Shown: positions 1-5,075 of the stretch, piece by piece
Position numbering within the stretch: position 1 is the first letter of the stretch
Layout: each line of letters opens with the position of its first letter
NCBI GenBank assembly: GCA_021802685.1
Contig: JAJZRM010000236.1
Coordinates: 1 to 5,075 of the forward strand
From: Deltaproteobacteria bacterium
GTDB taxonomy: Bacteria; Desulfobacterota; Deferrimicrobia; Deferrimicrobiales; Deferrimicrobiaceae
Direction: 5' to 3'
DNA: 5,075 nt
The notes under the pieces: generated by a model
Database searches by the model: none
The model's input: only the letters and a program-made list of their open reading frames with translations
Told to the model about the DNA's origin: nothing
Translations under genes and position numbers: made by a program

Positions 1-786
1 CACCTGCTCCACTTCTTTCCGGATTTGATTGATAAGGTCCTCCATATTGATCTTATCGGAGACGGCATCGCTGGATGCGGGACTCGTATTGAGGGTGACC
101 TTCATCGTCACCTTGCTCCCGCCCTTGGATGGAACAATCTCCAAGTCCTGAACATCGGCGGCGTAACCGGACCTATTCAGGACGAATACCCCCTCGACCC
201 CCGGCTTCTCTCTCAGGAGCCGCTTGATGCCATCGAGAACCTCCTCGCGGGCCTTAGGTGATTCAAAGCTCATTCTGTAGGTCACGGAAATCCTGCGGAG
301 CAGATCTGCCATCTCGGCGTCGGACAGGTCCAGGTTCGAGTTCTTCACCTTCTCCTGCGGGACCAAGGTGATCTCGAACGTGTCGCCCTTTTCCTCGATG
401 CCTACCTTTAGATAGATCCGGGCGAAATTGCGGTAGCGAGAAGGCTGGAAAGGAGAGTTCGGCGGGCCGTAGACCACCTTGGTCGTGAACTTCTCCACGC
501 CGAGAACACCGTTGTCGTAGACGTAACTGGCGCCGCGCCCCATTTCGACGCGGTACGGATATGGATCGAACTTCGAGTCGCTCTCATACTTGTTTTGGAA
601 TGCGACGCCAAGGATCGCGTTCTTTTGCGTGGGAGTCTCCACCCATTTCGGCACGACGTAAACGATCCTCCGATCGCTCTGGATCGCCATTCTCTCCGGG
701 GGCTTGGAGGGGATCAGTGCACACCCGGTCACGAGCAGGGCGACTGCGGAAGCGAACAGCAGCATGGATTTCTGCGAGCGTTTCAT
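1..786 (-). CDS. Putative outer-envelope lipoprotein, 3' end beyond the window
   Basis: The reading frame stays open for 262 codons from ATG 786 to the left edge with no stop, so the C-terminus is missing. The first 22 residues form a lipoprotein signal: basic MKRSQK, a hydrophobic stretch, then the lipobox V-T-G-C with the lipidated Cys at position 22. GGAGGT lies 10 nt before the ATG and supports this start. The mature part is soluble and mixed in character, with no further membrane segment; residues about 140-250 (strand-rich, with an acidic/basic helix near 190-205) may form a separate domain. I do not recognise the family and assign no function. It lies 91 bp downstream of the secreted-protein gene on the same strand, so the two are probably co-transcribed from the promoter near 1540. 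The lipoprotein call is firm. Confidence 0.85.
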   Translation of the reverse strand, partial: MKRSQKSMLLFASAVALLVTGCALIPSKPPERMAIQSDRRIVYVVPKWVETPTQKNAILGVAFQNKYESDSKFDPYPYRVEMGRGASYVYDNGVLGVEKFTTKVVYGPPNSPFQPSRYRNFARIYLKVGIEEKGDTFEITLVPQEKVKNSNLDLSDAEMADLLRRISVTYRMSFESPKAREEVLDGIKRLLREKPGVEGVFVLNRSGYAADVQDLEIVPSKGGSKVTMKVTLNTSPASSDAVSDKINMEDLINQIRKEVEQV

Positions 787-839
787 GCCGGCGACTACCT
801 CCCATGTGATATATCGGCTTGATGCAAACAAGGTCGACG

Positions 840-869
840 CGGGGCGACCCCGGCCCGACTCGATTCGGG
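840..869 (-). other. Two short GC hairpins between the secreted protein and lipoprotein genes
   Basis: The gap between the two minus-strand genes holds two adjacent small inverted repeats. One is CCCGA/TCGGG with a 6-nt loop (854-869). The other is CGGGG/CCCCG with a 3-nt loop (840-852). Neither is followed by a run of U on the minus strand, so this is not a standard intrinsic terminator. It may attenuate transcription, mark an mRNA processing site, or mean nothing in GC-rich DNA. Confidence 0.25.
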
Positions 870-877
870 AGACGCAC

Positions 878-1405
878 CTAAAAATCGAGCTTCTTGGCCG
901 CTGTCTTGACGTTCTCGATTTCGAGCGTGATGTCACCGTCCAGGGCATGCTCTCGTTGGGCGTATAGGACTTCCACCTTGGCCCCGTCGAGGTACCAGAC
1001 GGTGCGGGTCGTATCCTTCCCTTTATCGCTCTGCCGGGGCGGCCCGTACTTGGCCTCGATGTTCTTCAACAGGGACGTGTGAACTTCCATGCCGGAGTAC
1101 CGAGAAATGCTCGTCGAAGCAGTGACCTTGAAGAATACGCCGTAGGAGAAGTGGTACCGGATCTCCCTGAAAACGACGCCCGCGGCTTTGTTTTCCTCCC
1201 GTGTCGCGTTAACCCTTATGAGAATCTTGTCCCCCGGAGAGCCGCCCCGTTCCCGAAGGTCCGGATAGAGATTCTGGGCGTCCTCCCGGGTCATGCCCCA
1301 CTTGAGTTCCCGGAACCCCTCCGGCTTGGAGACCGTCGGTTCGTCGGCCATAGCCGCTACAGGCATTCCCATCAACAGCAAGAGCAAGGCTGCATACCGT
1401 CTCAT
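878..1405 (-). CDS. Small secreted (periplasmic) protein of unknown function
   Basis: A 175-residue protein starting at ATG 1405. AGGAGG sits 8 nt upstream, and a typical Sec signal follows directly: basic MRR, a leucine-rich core, and a likely signal peptidase I site after A20 (VAAMA-DEP). The mature part opens with an F-R-E-L-K-W-G-M-T-R motif (31-40), resembling the G-hydrophobic-x-W-G-M-S/T starts of many uncharacterised secreted proteins in Deltaproteobacteria. It later has a KYGPP turn (119-123) before a W-Y strand (137-138), so a small alpha/beta domain is likely. No catalytic motif is visible and the function is unknown. The same frame is open upstream to 1516, but that extension lacks a ribosome binding site and reaches into the promoter and palindrome. 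This is the first gene of the leftward unit and diverges from the XRE-type regulator, which probably controls it. Confidence 0.85.
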   Translation of the reverse strand: MRRYAALLLLLMGMPVAAMADEPTVSKPEGFRELKWGMTREDAQNLYPDLRERGGSPGDKILIRVNATREENKAAGVVFREIRYHFSYGVFFKVTASTSISRYSGMEVHTSLLKNIEAKYGPPRQSDKGKDTTRTVWYLDGAKVEVLYAQREHALDGDITLEIENVKTAAKKLDF

Positions 1406-1494
1406 GGGGATTCCTCCTCGACTTTCGTTGGTCCCGTCCCTCCTGTCTTGCTGTGGAGGGCGGGGCGTATCGCGGGTCATGCGCCTCTTTGACG

Positions 1495-1515
1495 TGAATA
1501 TATGACATATATTCA
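1495..1515. promoter_or_regulatory. Perfect 21-bp palindrome, probable operator
   Basis: The sequence is TGAATATATG-A-CATATATTCA: two perfect 10-bp arms around a single central A at 1505. It is an AT-rich island in GC-rich surroundings, between the divergent regulator and secreted-protein genes. It overlaps the -10 box and expected start site of the leftward promoter. Dyads of this kind next to an XRE/S24-type gene are commonly that regulator's own operator. Binding by the adjacent protein is inference. Confidence 0.7.
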
Positions 1516-1541
1516 TAACTCATCAATGCAAAATATGTCAA
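1512..1541 (-). promoter_or_regulatory. Predicted sigma-70-type promoter for the leftward secreted protein/lipoprotein unit
   Basis: On the minus strand, a perfect -35 box TTGACA (1541-1536) is followed after 18 nt by TATGAA (1517-1512; 4 of 6 matches to TATAAT). The start site would fall near 1505, giving a leader of about 100 nt before ATG 1405. The palindrome covers the -10/+1 region and the second operator-like element overlaps the -35 box, an arrangement that suits repression. No equally good rightward promoter is visible for the regulator gene. Confidence 0.5.
1530..1540 (-). promoter_or_regulatory. Inverted partial copy of the operator arm
   Basis: Read on the minus strand this is TGACATATTTT. 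It matches TGACATATATT, the right side of the palindrome on the plus strand (1503-1513), at 10 of 11 positions in opposite orientation. It overlaps the -35 box of the leftward promoter. It may be a second, weaker regulator half-site that allows cooperative binding with the palindrome. Confidence 0.45.
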
Positions 1542-1577
1542 ACTGGCCTTTGACGGCATCTCCCCCGTTTTGGGTAA

Positions 1578-2312
1578 ATGGGGGACATGGACAGAAAAAT
1601 TCCGGAATTATTGAAGAAATTGCGAAAAGAGAAGGGGTTGTCGCAGGATGAACTCGGGAGAATGATCGGCGGCGATCAGACCGAGGTTTCCAGGTATGAG
1701 CGGGGTGCGCGGCTTCCCAGTCGCGACAAGCTCGTAGCGCTGGCGAAGGCCCTTTCCGTTCCGGTCGGCATCCTCGCCGGTGAAGAGGGAGGTGAGGGGT
1801 CTCCCGTTGCGGTGGTGCAGCGGTGCGGGAGCCTGAAAGAGATGTCGGGACTTCCGCAGCGACGCTCCGAACTGGCGGAGGTTCCGCTGGTCGACCACAT
1901 CGTGGCGGCAAGGATTGGAAGAATCGTTCGGGATGCAGAAGTGAAAGAGTGGCTTTGGATCCCCCGCTCCCAGCTCGGGAATCACGCCGAAAAAAATCTT
2001 GTTTGCGTCTATGTGAAGGACAAGTCGATGGAGCCGATTCTCTCGGAAGGGGCCGTCGTCTGCATCGACCGTGATGAACGACCATCGACGAGCGCTCCCC
2101 CGTTTTCCGCCGCCATTTACGCGGTTCAGGCGAGATCGGGAGAGTTGACCTTCAGGTACGTTGCGGCGAAAGGGGACGTGCTCGTCGCGATCGCCTCAGA
2201 TCCAGCAAACAAGAACTATCCGGTCTTTTACCTGGATTGGCGTAAAAGACGCGACGCGATCATCGGCCTTGCGGTCTGGCAGGGATCTTCACTGGTCGGG
2301 GGAATGGCTTAA
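1578..2312 (+). CDS. XRE-family transcriptional regulator with S24/LexA-like C-terminal domain
   Basis: A 244-residue DNA-binding regulator of the phage-repressor type. Residues about 8-65 are an XRE/Cro-CI helix-turn-helix (L-S-Q-D-E-L at 21-26, then Q-T-E-V-S-R-Y-E-R-G at 34-43). Residues about 100-240 match the S24 peptidase-like domain: VPLV at 102-105, nucleophile Ser150 in K-S-M-E-P, S-D-P-A-N-K-N-Y-P near 207-215, and an IIGLAVW strand near the end. The lysine expected in the V-K-R motif is Arg193 (T-F-R-Y), and the expected Ala-Gly cleavage pair aligns with A110-A111. The fold is therefore kept, but self-cleavage probably is not. It diverges from the secreted-protein gene across an operator-like palindrome, suggesting control of that unit and possibly autoregulation. 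No clear ribosome binding site precedes ATG 1578; ATG 1587 (M4) is an alternative start. Confidence 0.92.
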   Translation: MGDMDRKIPELLKKLRKEKGLSQDELGRMIGGDQTEVSRYERGARLPSRDKLVALAKALSVPVGILAGEEGGEGSPVAVVQRCGSLKEMSGLPQRRSELAEVPLVDHIVAARIGRIVRDAEVKEWLWIPRSQLGNHAEKNLVCVYVKDKSMEPILSEGAVVCIDRDERPSTSAPPFSAAIYAVQARSGELTFRYVAAKGDVLVAIASDPANKNYPVFYLDWRKRRDAIIGLAVWQGSSLVGGMA

Positions 2313-2455
2313 CCAAGGACGGCCTTCGAGGGACGCGGCGTGGCGCGAGGAGCACGGCGGGCGGGGATTGCGGGATTGCATTCGATGTCGAATCGTTATC
2401 GCACTGCCCTATCGTTTCCTCGACGGAAGGGAAGAAATCGGTCATCCTGCATCCG
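2313..2455. other. Intergenic gap between convergent genes, no clear terminator
   Basis: This 143-bp gap separates the 3' ends of the regulator gene and the PhnD-like gene. The only notable structure is an imperfect dyad ATTCGA-TG-TCGAAT (2380-2393). It would give at best a 5-bp stem with a 4-nt loop and has no T run on either side. I see no convincing intrinsic terminator or small gene. Confidence 0.5.
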
Positions 2456-3364
2456 TTAATACCTCTCATAGGGAGGAAGGTTGGCCGTTCTCGCCATCCG
2501 CCGGAGAACTTCGAACTCCGTTTCTTCCGTTGCCACGTACCCGCTCACCCCGTCCCTCTTCAAGACGTTTAGTCGCTCGCCGTCGACTTCGGCGAAATCC
2601 TGGGGTGAAAGCCGCAGCAGGGCATCCCTGACTTTACCCGCCGTCGCCGCATCGACGTGAGGCAGGGCAAAGAAGGTGCAGTTGGGAACCGGTTCGGACG
2701 AAGCGACCACCCGGAAGTCAGACTTGCGCACCTTCCCATCGGCCTCCATCCGCTCGATGTCGCCCACTTTCACGGCGCCGGCATCCACCGCCCCGTAGAG
2801 AATGGAATAGACCACTCTTTCGTGCTGCCAGGCGCCGGGAAGGAACGTGTAGCCGCCAAGGAGTTCCTCAGGGTCGAGGCCCGCCAGAAGCATCGTGTGA
2901 TACTGGGTCAAGTATCCCCCGGGGGAGAAGACCGGCCCGAAGACCATCTTCTTCCCCTTGAGGTCAGGGAGCTTCCTTATGGGCGAGTCGGCCCGCACGA
3001 CGATCAGACCGCCAGTGTCCTTCCCCGTGTCGGATTTCACCTCTCGCGCCAAGAGAGTGGCCCCGATTTTCGCCTTGATGTTGACGTAGACGTAGCCGTT
3101 CGCCTGCAGCACGTCGAATTCCCGGCGCTGTGCCCGTTCCACGAAATCGAAAGTATTGACATGTGACATGACGACCTTGCGTCCCAGTTTCTTCTCCAAC
3201 CAGGCTCCGAGAGGCTCGAACCGTTGCCGGTTCTCCTCGACCGAGTTGCAGACCTGGAAAGCCACGCGCAACGACGGAAGGGGAGGTTTCAGGAACCCCT
3301 TTGCGACGACGCCTATCGTGCCCACAACGAGGACGACGAACATGATGCGCGAAAATCTGCCCAA
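2456..3364 (-). CDS. PhnD-like phosphate/phosphonate-type substrate-binding protein, membrane-anchored
   Basis: A 302-residue protein from a TTG start at 3364, chosen because GGAGG ends 10 nt upstream; ATG 3343 (M8) lacks such a site. Residues 8-20 form a hydrophobic segment after a basic GRFSR, without an obvious signal peptidase site, so it may be a signal anchor. The rest matches the PhnD-like family of type II periplasmic binding proteins: a first strand L-R-V-A-F-Q (32-37), a helix starting at F49-P51, F-D-V-L-Q-A (83-88), the F-G-x-x-F-S-P-G-G-Y-L loop (142-152) corresponding to the usual S-x-S-G-Y ligand loop, and H-E-R-V-V…G-A-V-D-A-G (181-196). Family members bind phosphonate, phosphite or phosphate, or act as sensor modules; the ligand here cannot be told. 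It is the last gene of the leftward operon, 51 bp after the beta-helix gene. No ABC permease or ATPase is nearby, so the symbol phnD is withheld. Confidence 0.9.
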   Translation of the reverse strand: MGRFSRIMFVVLVVGTIGVVAKGFLKPPLPSLRVAFQVCNSVEENRQRFEPLGAWLEKKLGRKVVMSHVNTFDFVERAQRREFDVLQANGYVYVNIKAKIGATLLAREVKSDTGKDTGGLIVVRADSPIRKLPDLKGKKMVFGPVFSPGGYLTQYHTMLLAGLDPEELLGGYTFLPGAWQHERVVYSILYGAVDAGAVKVGDIERMEADGKVRKSDFRVVASSEPVPNCTFFALPHVDAATAGKVRDALLRLSPQDFAEVDGERLNVLKRDGVSGYVATEETEFEVLRRMARTANLPPYERY

Positions 3365-3415
3365 GACTTCCCGACCTCCAATCCCGGCGGAGTCTTTCCA
3401 TCGCAGGCCGGGCTC

Positions 3416-4306
3416 CTACCGGCTCACTCCGCCGATCCCGGCCTCCTTGAGGAGTTCTTTTTCGAATGATGGATACTCCGGCAGGTCCGCGCCGCATTCG
3501 ACGGGAGGATGTGGAAGCGTCGGCAGGATGAGGATACTTCCCCTGTCGTCCTCCCGGAAATCCTGGATCCTGCGGCGGATCTTCTCGTCCTCGGCAGTCC
3601 CCCAGTAGTTTCCCGAGACATCGAGGGTTCCCACGGCCCAGTCCCCGATCTTGAGGTCCCATTCCCGGTTGGCGATCACGCTGCGGACGATCTTCCCGCC
3701 TCCTTTTCCCTCCCGATAGAACAGACCCACGTTGTTGTTCTCTATGACCGTATCGGCAACTGTCGGACCACCGTCCCAGAAACGCAGCGCAATGCCGTTA
3801 TCCCGGAAGGTGCAACGGGAAAACGCCGCTCCCGTTCCCTTCATCTTCACGCCCGCCTCGTTTTCTTGGAACATCGCGTGCTCGACGGTCACGTCCCCAT
3901 CGTGGACGTGGAGCCCCCACTGTGCTCTCTCGAATACGGCATAGCGGATAACCCCCTTGCCCTCCTTGATGAAGATTTCCCCCCATGGTTTACGGGGATC
4001 GAGGGGGGAAAATATCACGGGCCGTTTGCGCTCGCCTTCGACGATCAAGTTGCCGGACACCATAATGGAGCCATCCCGGATTCCGTCGTCGTTATTGTCC
4101 TCCCCCGAGAGAAGTACCCGCGTTCCGGGGAGGATGCGAAGGATTGCGCCCTTCTCCACGATTACCATCTCCTTCACGTGGACTTCGCCTTCCCATGTCT
4201 CGACTCCCTTGACTGTCCTTCCCGCCGCCGCGACAGCCCCGGAGGAGAGGATCGTGGCGAGAAAAGCAAACGTCCCGATCATCGAGATCAGATCTTGCTT
4301 GTTCAC
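3416..4306 (-). CDS. Secreted right-handed parallel beta-helix protein
   Basis: A 296-residue protein from GTG 4306, which shares 4 bases (GTGA) with the stop of the preceding gene; this suggests translational coupling. Residues 1-28 are a signal peptide (MNKQDLIS…SSGAVAAA). From about 36 to 235 the chain consists of short repeating strands typical of parallel beta-helix (pbH1/NosD-like) proteins: opening coils with A-I-L-R-I-L-P-G-T-R-V (54-64), then G-V-I-R-Y-A-V-F, V-T-V-E-H-A-M-F-Q-E-N, A-A-F-S-R-C-T-F-R-D-N-G and P-T-V-A-D-T-V-I-E-N-N-N, closing at the common S-G-N-Y-W-G-T (231-237). A D-N-N-D-D-G-I-R-D loop (70-78) fits a calcium-binding DxNxDGxxD pattern. The tail (240-296) is charged and non-repetitive. 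Related proteins bind polysaccharide or metal, or help mature copper enzymes; no active site is evident here, so the role is open. Confidence 0.88.
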   Translation of the reverse strand: MNKQDLISMIGTFAFLATILSSGAVAAAGRTVKGVETWEGEVHVKEMVIVEKGAILRILPGTRVLLSGEDNNDDGIRDGSIMVSGNLIVEGERKRPVIFSPLDPRKPWGEIFIKEGKGVIRYAVFERAQWGLHVHDGDVTVEHAMFQENEAGVKMKGTGAAFSRCTFRDNGIALRFWDGGPTVADTVIENNNVGLFYREGKGGGKIVRSVIANREWDLKIGDWAVGTLDVSGNYWGTAEDEKIRRRIQDFREDDRGSILILPTLPHPPVECGADLPEYPSFEKELLKEAGIGGVSR

Positions 4307-5025
4307 ACGAGTTTTCGTGCCTTGAGGAATCTGCGTGCCACCGTCTTTGGATCGGACCCCTCGGTCTCCCGCAGCAACGCAGCCATCGTGTCGTTGTCGA
4401 GGATCCCGCGCAGTTTGGCGAGAAGTCTTGGAAGGGCGGGGAATTTCCCAAGGGCGTCCTTGCACAGCATCAGTCCGGCCCGGCCCGGCTCCTTTCCTCC
4501 GTTCTTCCCGGAAAAGTTCCTGTCGTATCCGAACTGCTCCAGCCACACGACGTTGTGCCGGCGGTTGAGCGCTTCCTTCAGGCGGGAAAGATTTGTCTCC
4601 TCGTCCGGACCGGGGGTTTCGCCGCCGAACTTGGCGAGGAGGATCCGCGAATAGTCGGCGTAAAGGCTGATCTTGTCCTGCCGCAAAGCCTCGAATGCCG
4701 CCTCCCGGGTCTCGAACCGGGCAAGCTTTACGGTCGTCCCCGTCCGCTCGTCGATGAACACCAAGAGCAGGTTGGCCAGAAGGACCTGGTCCGGAACATC
4801 GAGGTACCCCACCGAGATGGTACGGCCGACGCAGGCGCGGGCGGCGCCCTGTGCGCCTCCAAGCGTTGCGGCGACGAGAACGGCTACGGCCAGGAGGCGC
4901 CACAACACCGGCGTTCCAACCCTGTCTCCACGCTTCGTCCGAAGGATGGGCCTCCTGGAAAGCGCGCGGGGAGTGCCCGTCAAGTTGGTGGTTCGGACGA
5001 ACCTCTGTTCCGGTTGGTATCCCAT
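4303..5025 (-). CDS. OpuAC/ProX-like substrate-binding protein lacking most of the second lobe
   Basis: A 240-residue protein whose ATG 5025 follows directly on the stop of the preceding gene, with GGAGG 14 nt upstream. A basic N-terminus of about 40 residues precedes a hydrophobic signal (42-61); GTG at V40 is an alternative start giving a more usual signal peptide. Residues 69-125 match the first lobe of osmoprotectant/glycine-betaine binding proteins: I-S-V-G-Y (70-74), R-T-G-T-T-V-K-L (94-101), A-F-E-A-L-R-Q-D-K-I-S-L-Y-A-D-Y (110-125, like the family's G-x-I-D-L-Y-P-E-Y). V-V-W-L-E-Q-F-G-Y (159-167) also fits. Residues 184-240 (L-G-K-F-P-A-L…D-N-D-T-M…D-P-K-T-V-A-R-R-F-L) match the family's C-terminal return. 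The roughly 100 residues usual between them, forming the second lobe, are absent in frame. It may no longer close around a ligand in the usual way. The next gene overlaps its stop by 4 bp. Confidence 0.8.
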   Translation of the reverse strand: MGYQPEQRFVRTTNLTGTPRALSRRPILRTKRGDRVGTPVLWRLLAVAVLVAATLGGAQGAARACVGRTISVGYLDVPDQVLLANLLLVFIDERTGTTVKLARFETREAAFEALRQDKISLYADYSRILLAKFGGETPGPDEETNLSRLKEALNRRHNVVWLEQFGYDRNFSGKNGGKEPGRAGLMLCKDALGKFPALPRLLAKLRGILDNDTMAALLRETEGSDPKTVARRFLKARKLV

Positions 5026-5075
5026 TTACTTTGCCAAGACCTCCGCAAGGGCCTTCATGATGTTTTCCGAAGTGA
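5026..5075 (-). CDS. 3' end of an unidentified upstream gene
   Basis: Fifteen codons (TSENIMKALAEVLAK) and a TAA stop immediately precede ATG 5025 of the OpuAC-like gene. The stop and start codons are directly adjacent, and the downstream gene's ribosome binding site lies inside this coding tail. This strongly suggests the same operon. The fragment is too short to identify: it reads as the end of an amphipathic helix. A permease, a binding protein or a cytochrome are all possible. Confidence 0.5.
   Translation of the reverse strand, partial: TSENIMKALAEVLAK

Noticed and set aside
25..261. Plus-strand open frame of 78 codons at the left edge
   Set aside because: It is antisense to the lipoprotein gene, which has a ribosome binding site, lipobox and an open frame across the whole stretch.
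804..815. AT-rich GTGATATATC near the lipoprotein start as another operator copy
   Set aside because: It shares only a short AT run with the 21-bp palindrome and has no dyad symmetry of comparable length.
1406..1516. N-terminal extension of the secreted-protein gene to an ATG at 1516
   Set aside because: It would place 37 charged residues before a textbook signal peptide, has no ribosome binding site, and begins inside the promoter/operator region upstream of the predicted transcript start. ATG 1405 has AGGAGG at ideal spacing.
2380..2393. Inverted repeat ATTCGA-TG-TCGAAT as a bidirectional terminator
   Set aside because: The stem is short and AT/GC-mixed with almost no loop, and no T run follows on either strand.
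3509..4654. Long plus-strand open frame (381 codons) antisense to the beta-helix and OpuAC-like genes
   Set aside because: It lies opposite two genes with clear family signatures, signal peptides and a coupled junction. Its translation shows no recognisable domain; in GC-rich DNA such antisense frames are common by-products.
4307..4903. Upstream extension of the beta-helix reading frame to 4903
   Set aside because: The extension is arginine/proline-rich out-of-frame translation of the OpuAC-like gene. The signal peptide begins at GTG 4306.

Overview
The window looks like chromosomal DNA from a GC-rich Gram-negative bacterium. The evidence is a lipoprotein, several Sec-type signal peptides and strong GGAGG ribosome binding sites. 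The style of the genes (an XRE/S24-type regulator, orphan substrate-binding-protein folds, a parallel beta-helix protein) would suit a Geobacter-like Desulfuromonadota. That taxonomic guess is inference and is weak. I see no tRNA, rRNA, CRISPR array, insertion sequence or phage structural gene.

The left half (1-2312) is a divergent unit. On the minus strand, a small secreted protein (878-1405) is followed by a lipoprotein gene that runs off the left edge (1-786). On the plus strand, facing away from them, lies a regulator with an XRE helix-turn-helix and an S24/LexA-like C-terminal domain (1578-2312). The AT-rich gap between them holds a perfect 21-bp palindrome (1495-1515), an inverted partial copy of it (1530-1540), and a recognisable minus-strand promoter that both elements overlap. 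The simplest reading is that the regulator controls the two envelope genes and perhaps itself. The regulator keeps the S24 serine, but the catalytic lysine position is Arg and the cleavage dipeptide is not Ala-Gly, so it probably does not self-cleave.

The right half (2456-5075) is a tightly packed minus-strand operon, convergent with the regulator gene. In order of transcription it holds the last 15 codons of an unknown gene, a shortened OpuAC/ProX-like binding protein (4303-5025), a secreted right-handed beta-helix protein (3416-4306) that starts with a 4-bp GTGA overlap, and a PhnD-like binding protein with an N-terminal membrane anchor (2456-3364). No ABC ATPase or permease is visible in the window. 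The three products are all exported and two have solute-binding folds. A shared envelope role (ligand sensing, or feeding a transporter encoded upstream) is a reasonable but unproven inference.
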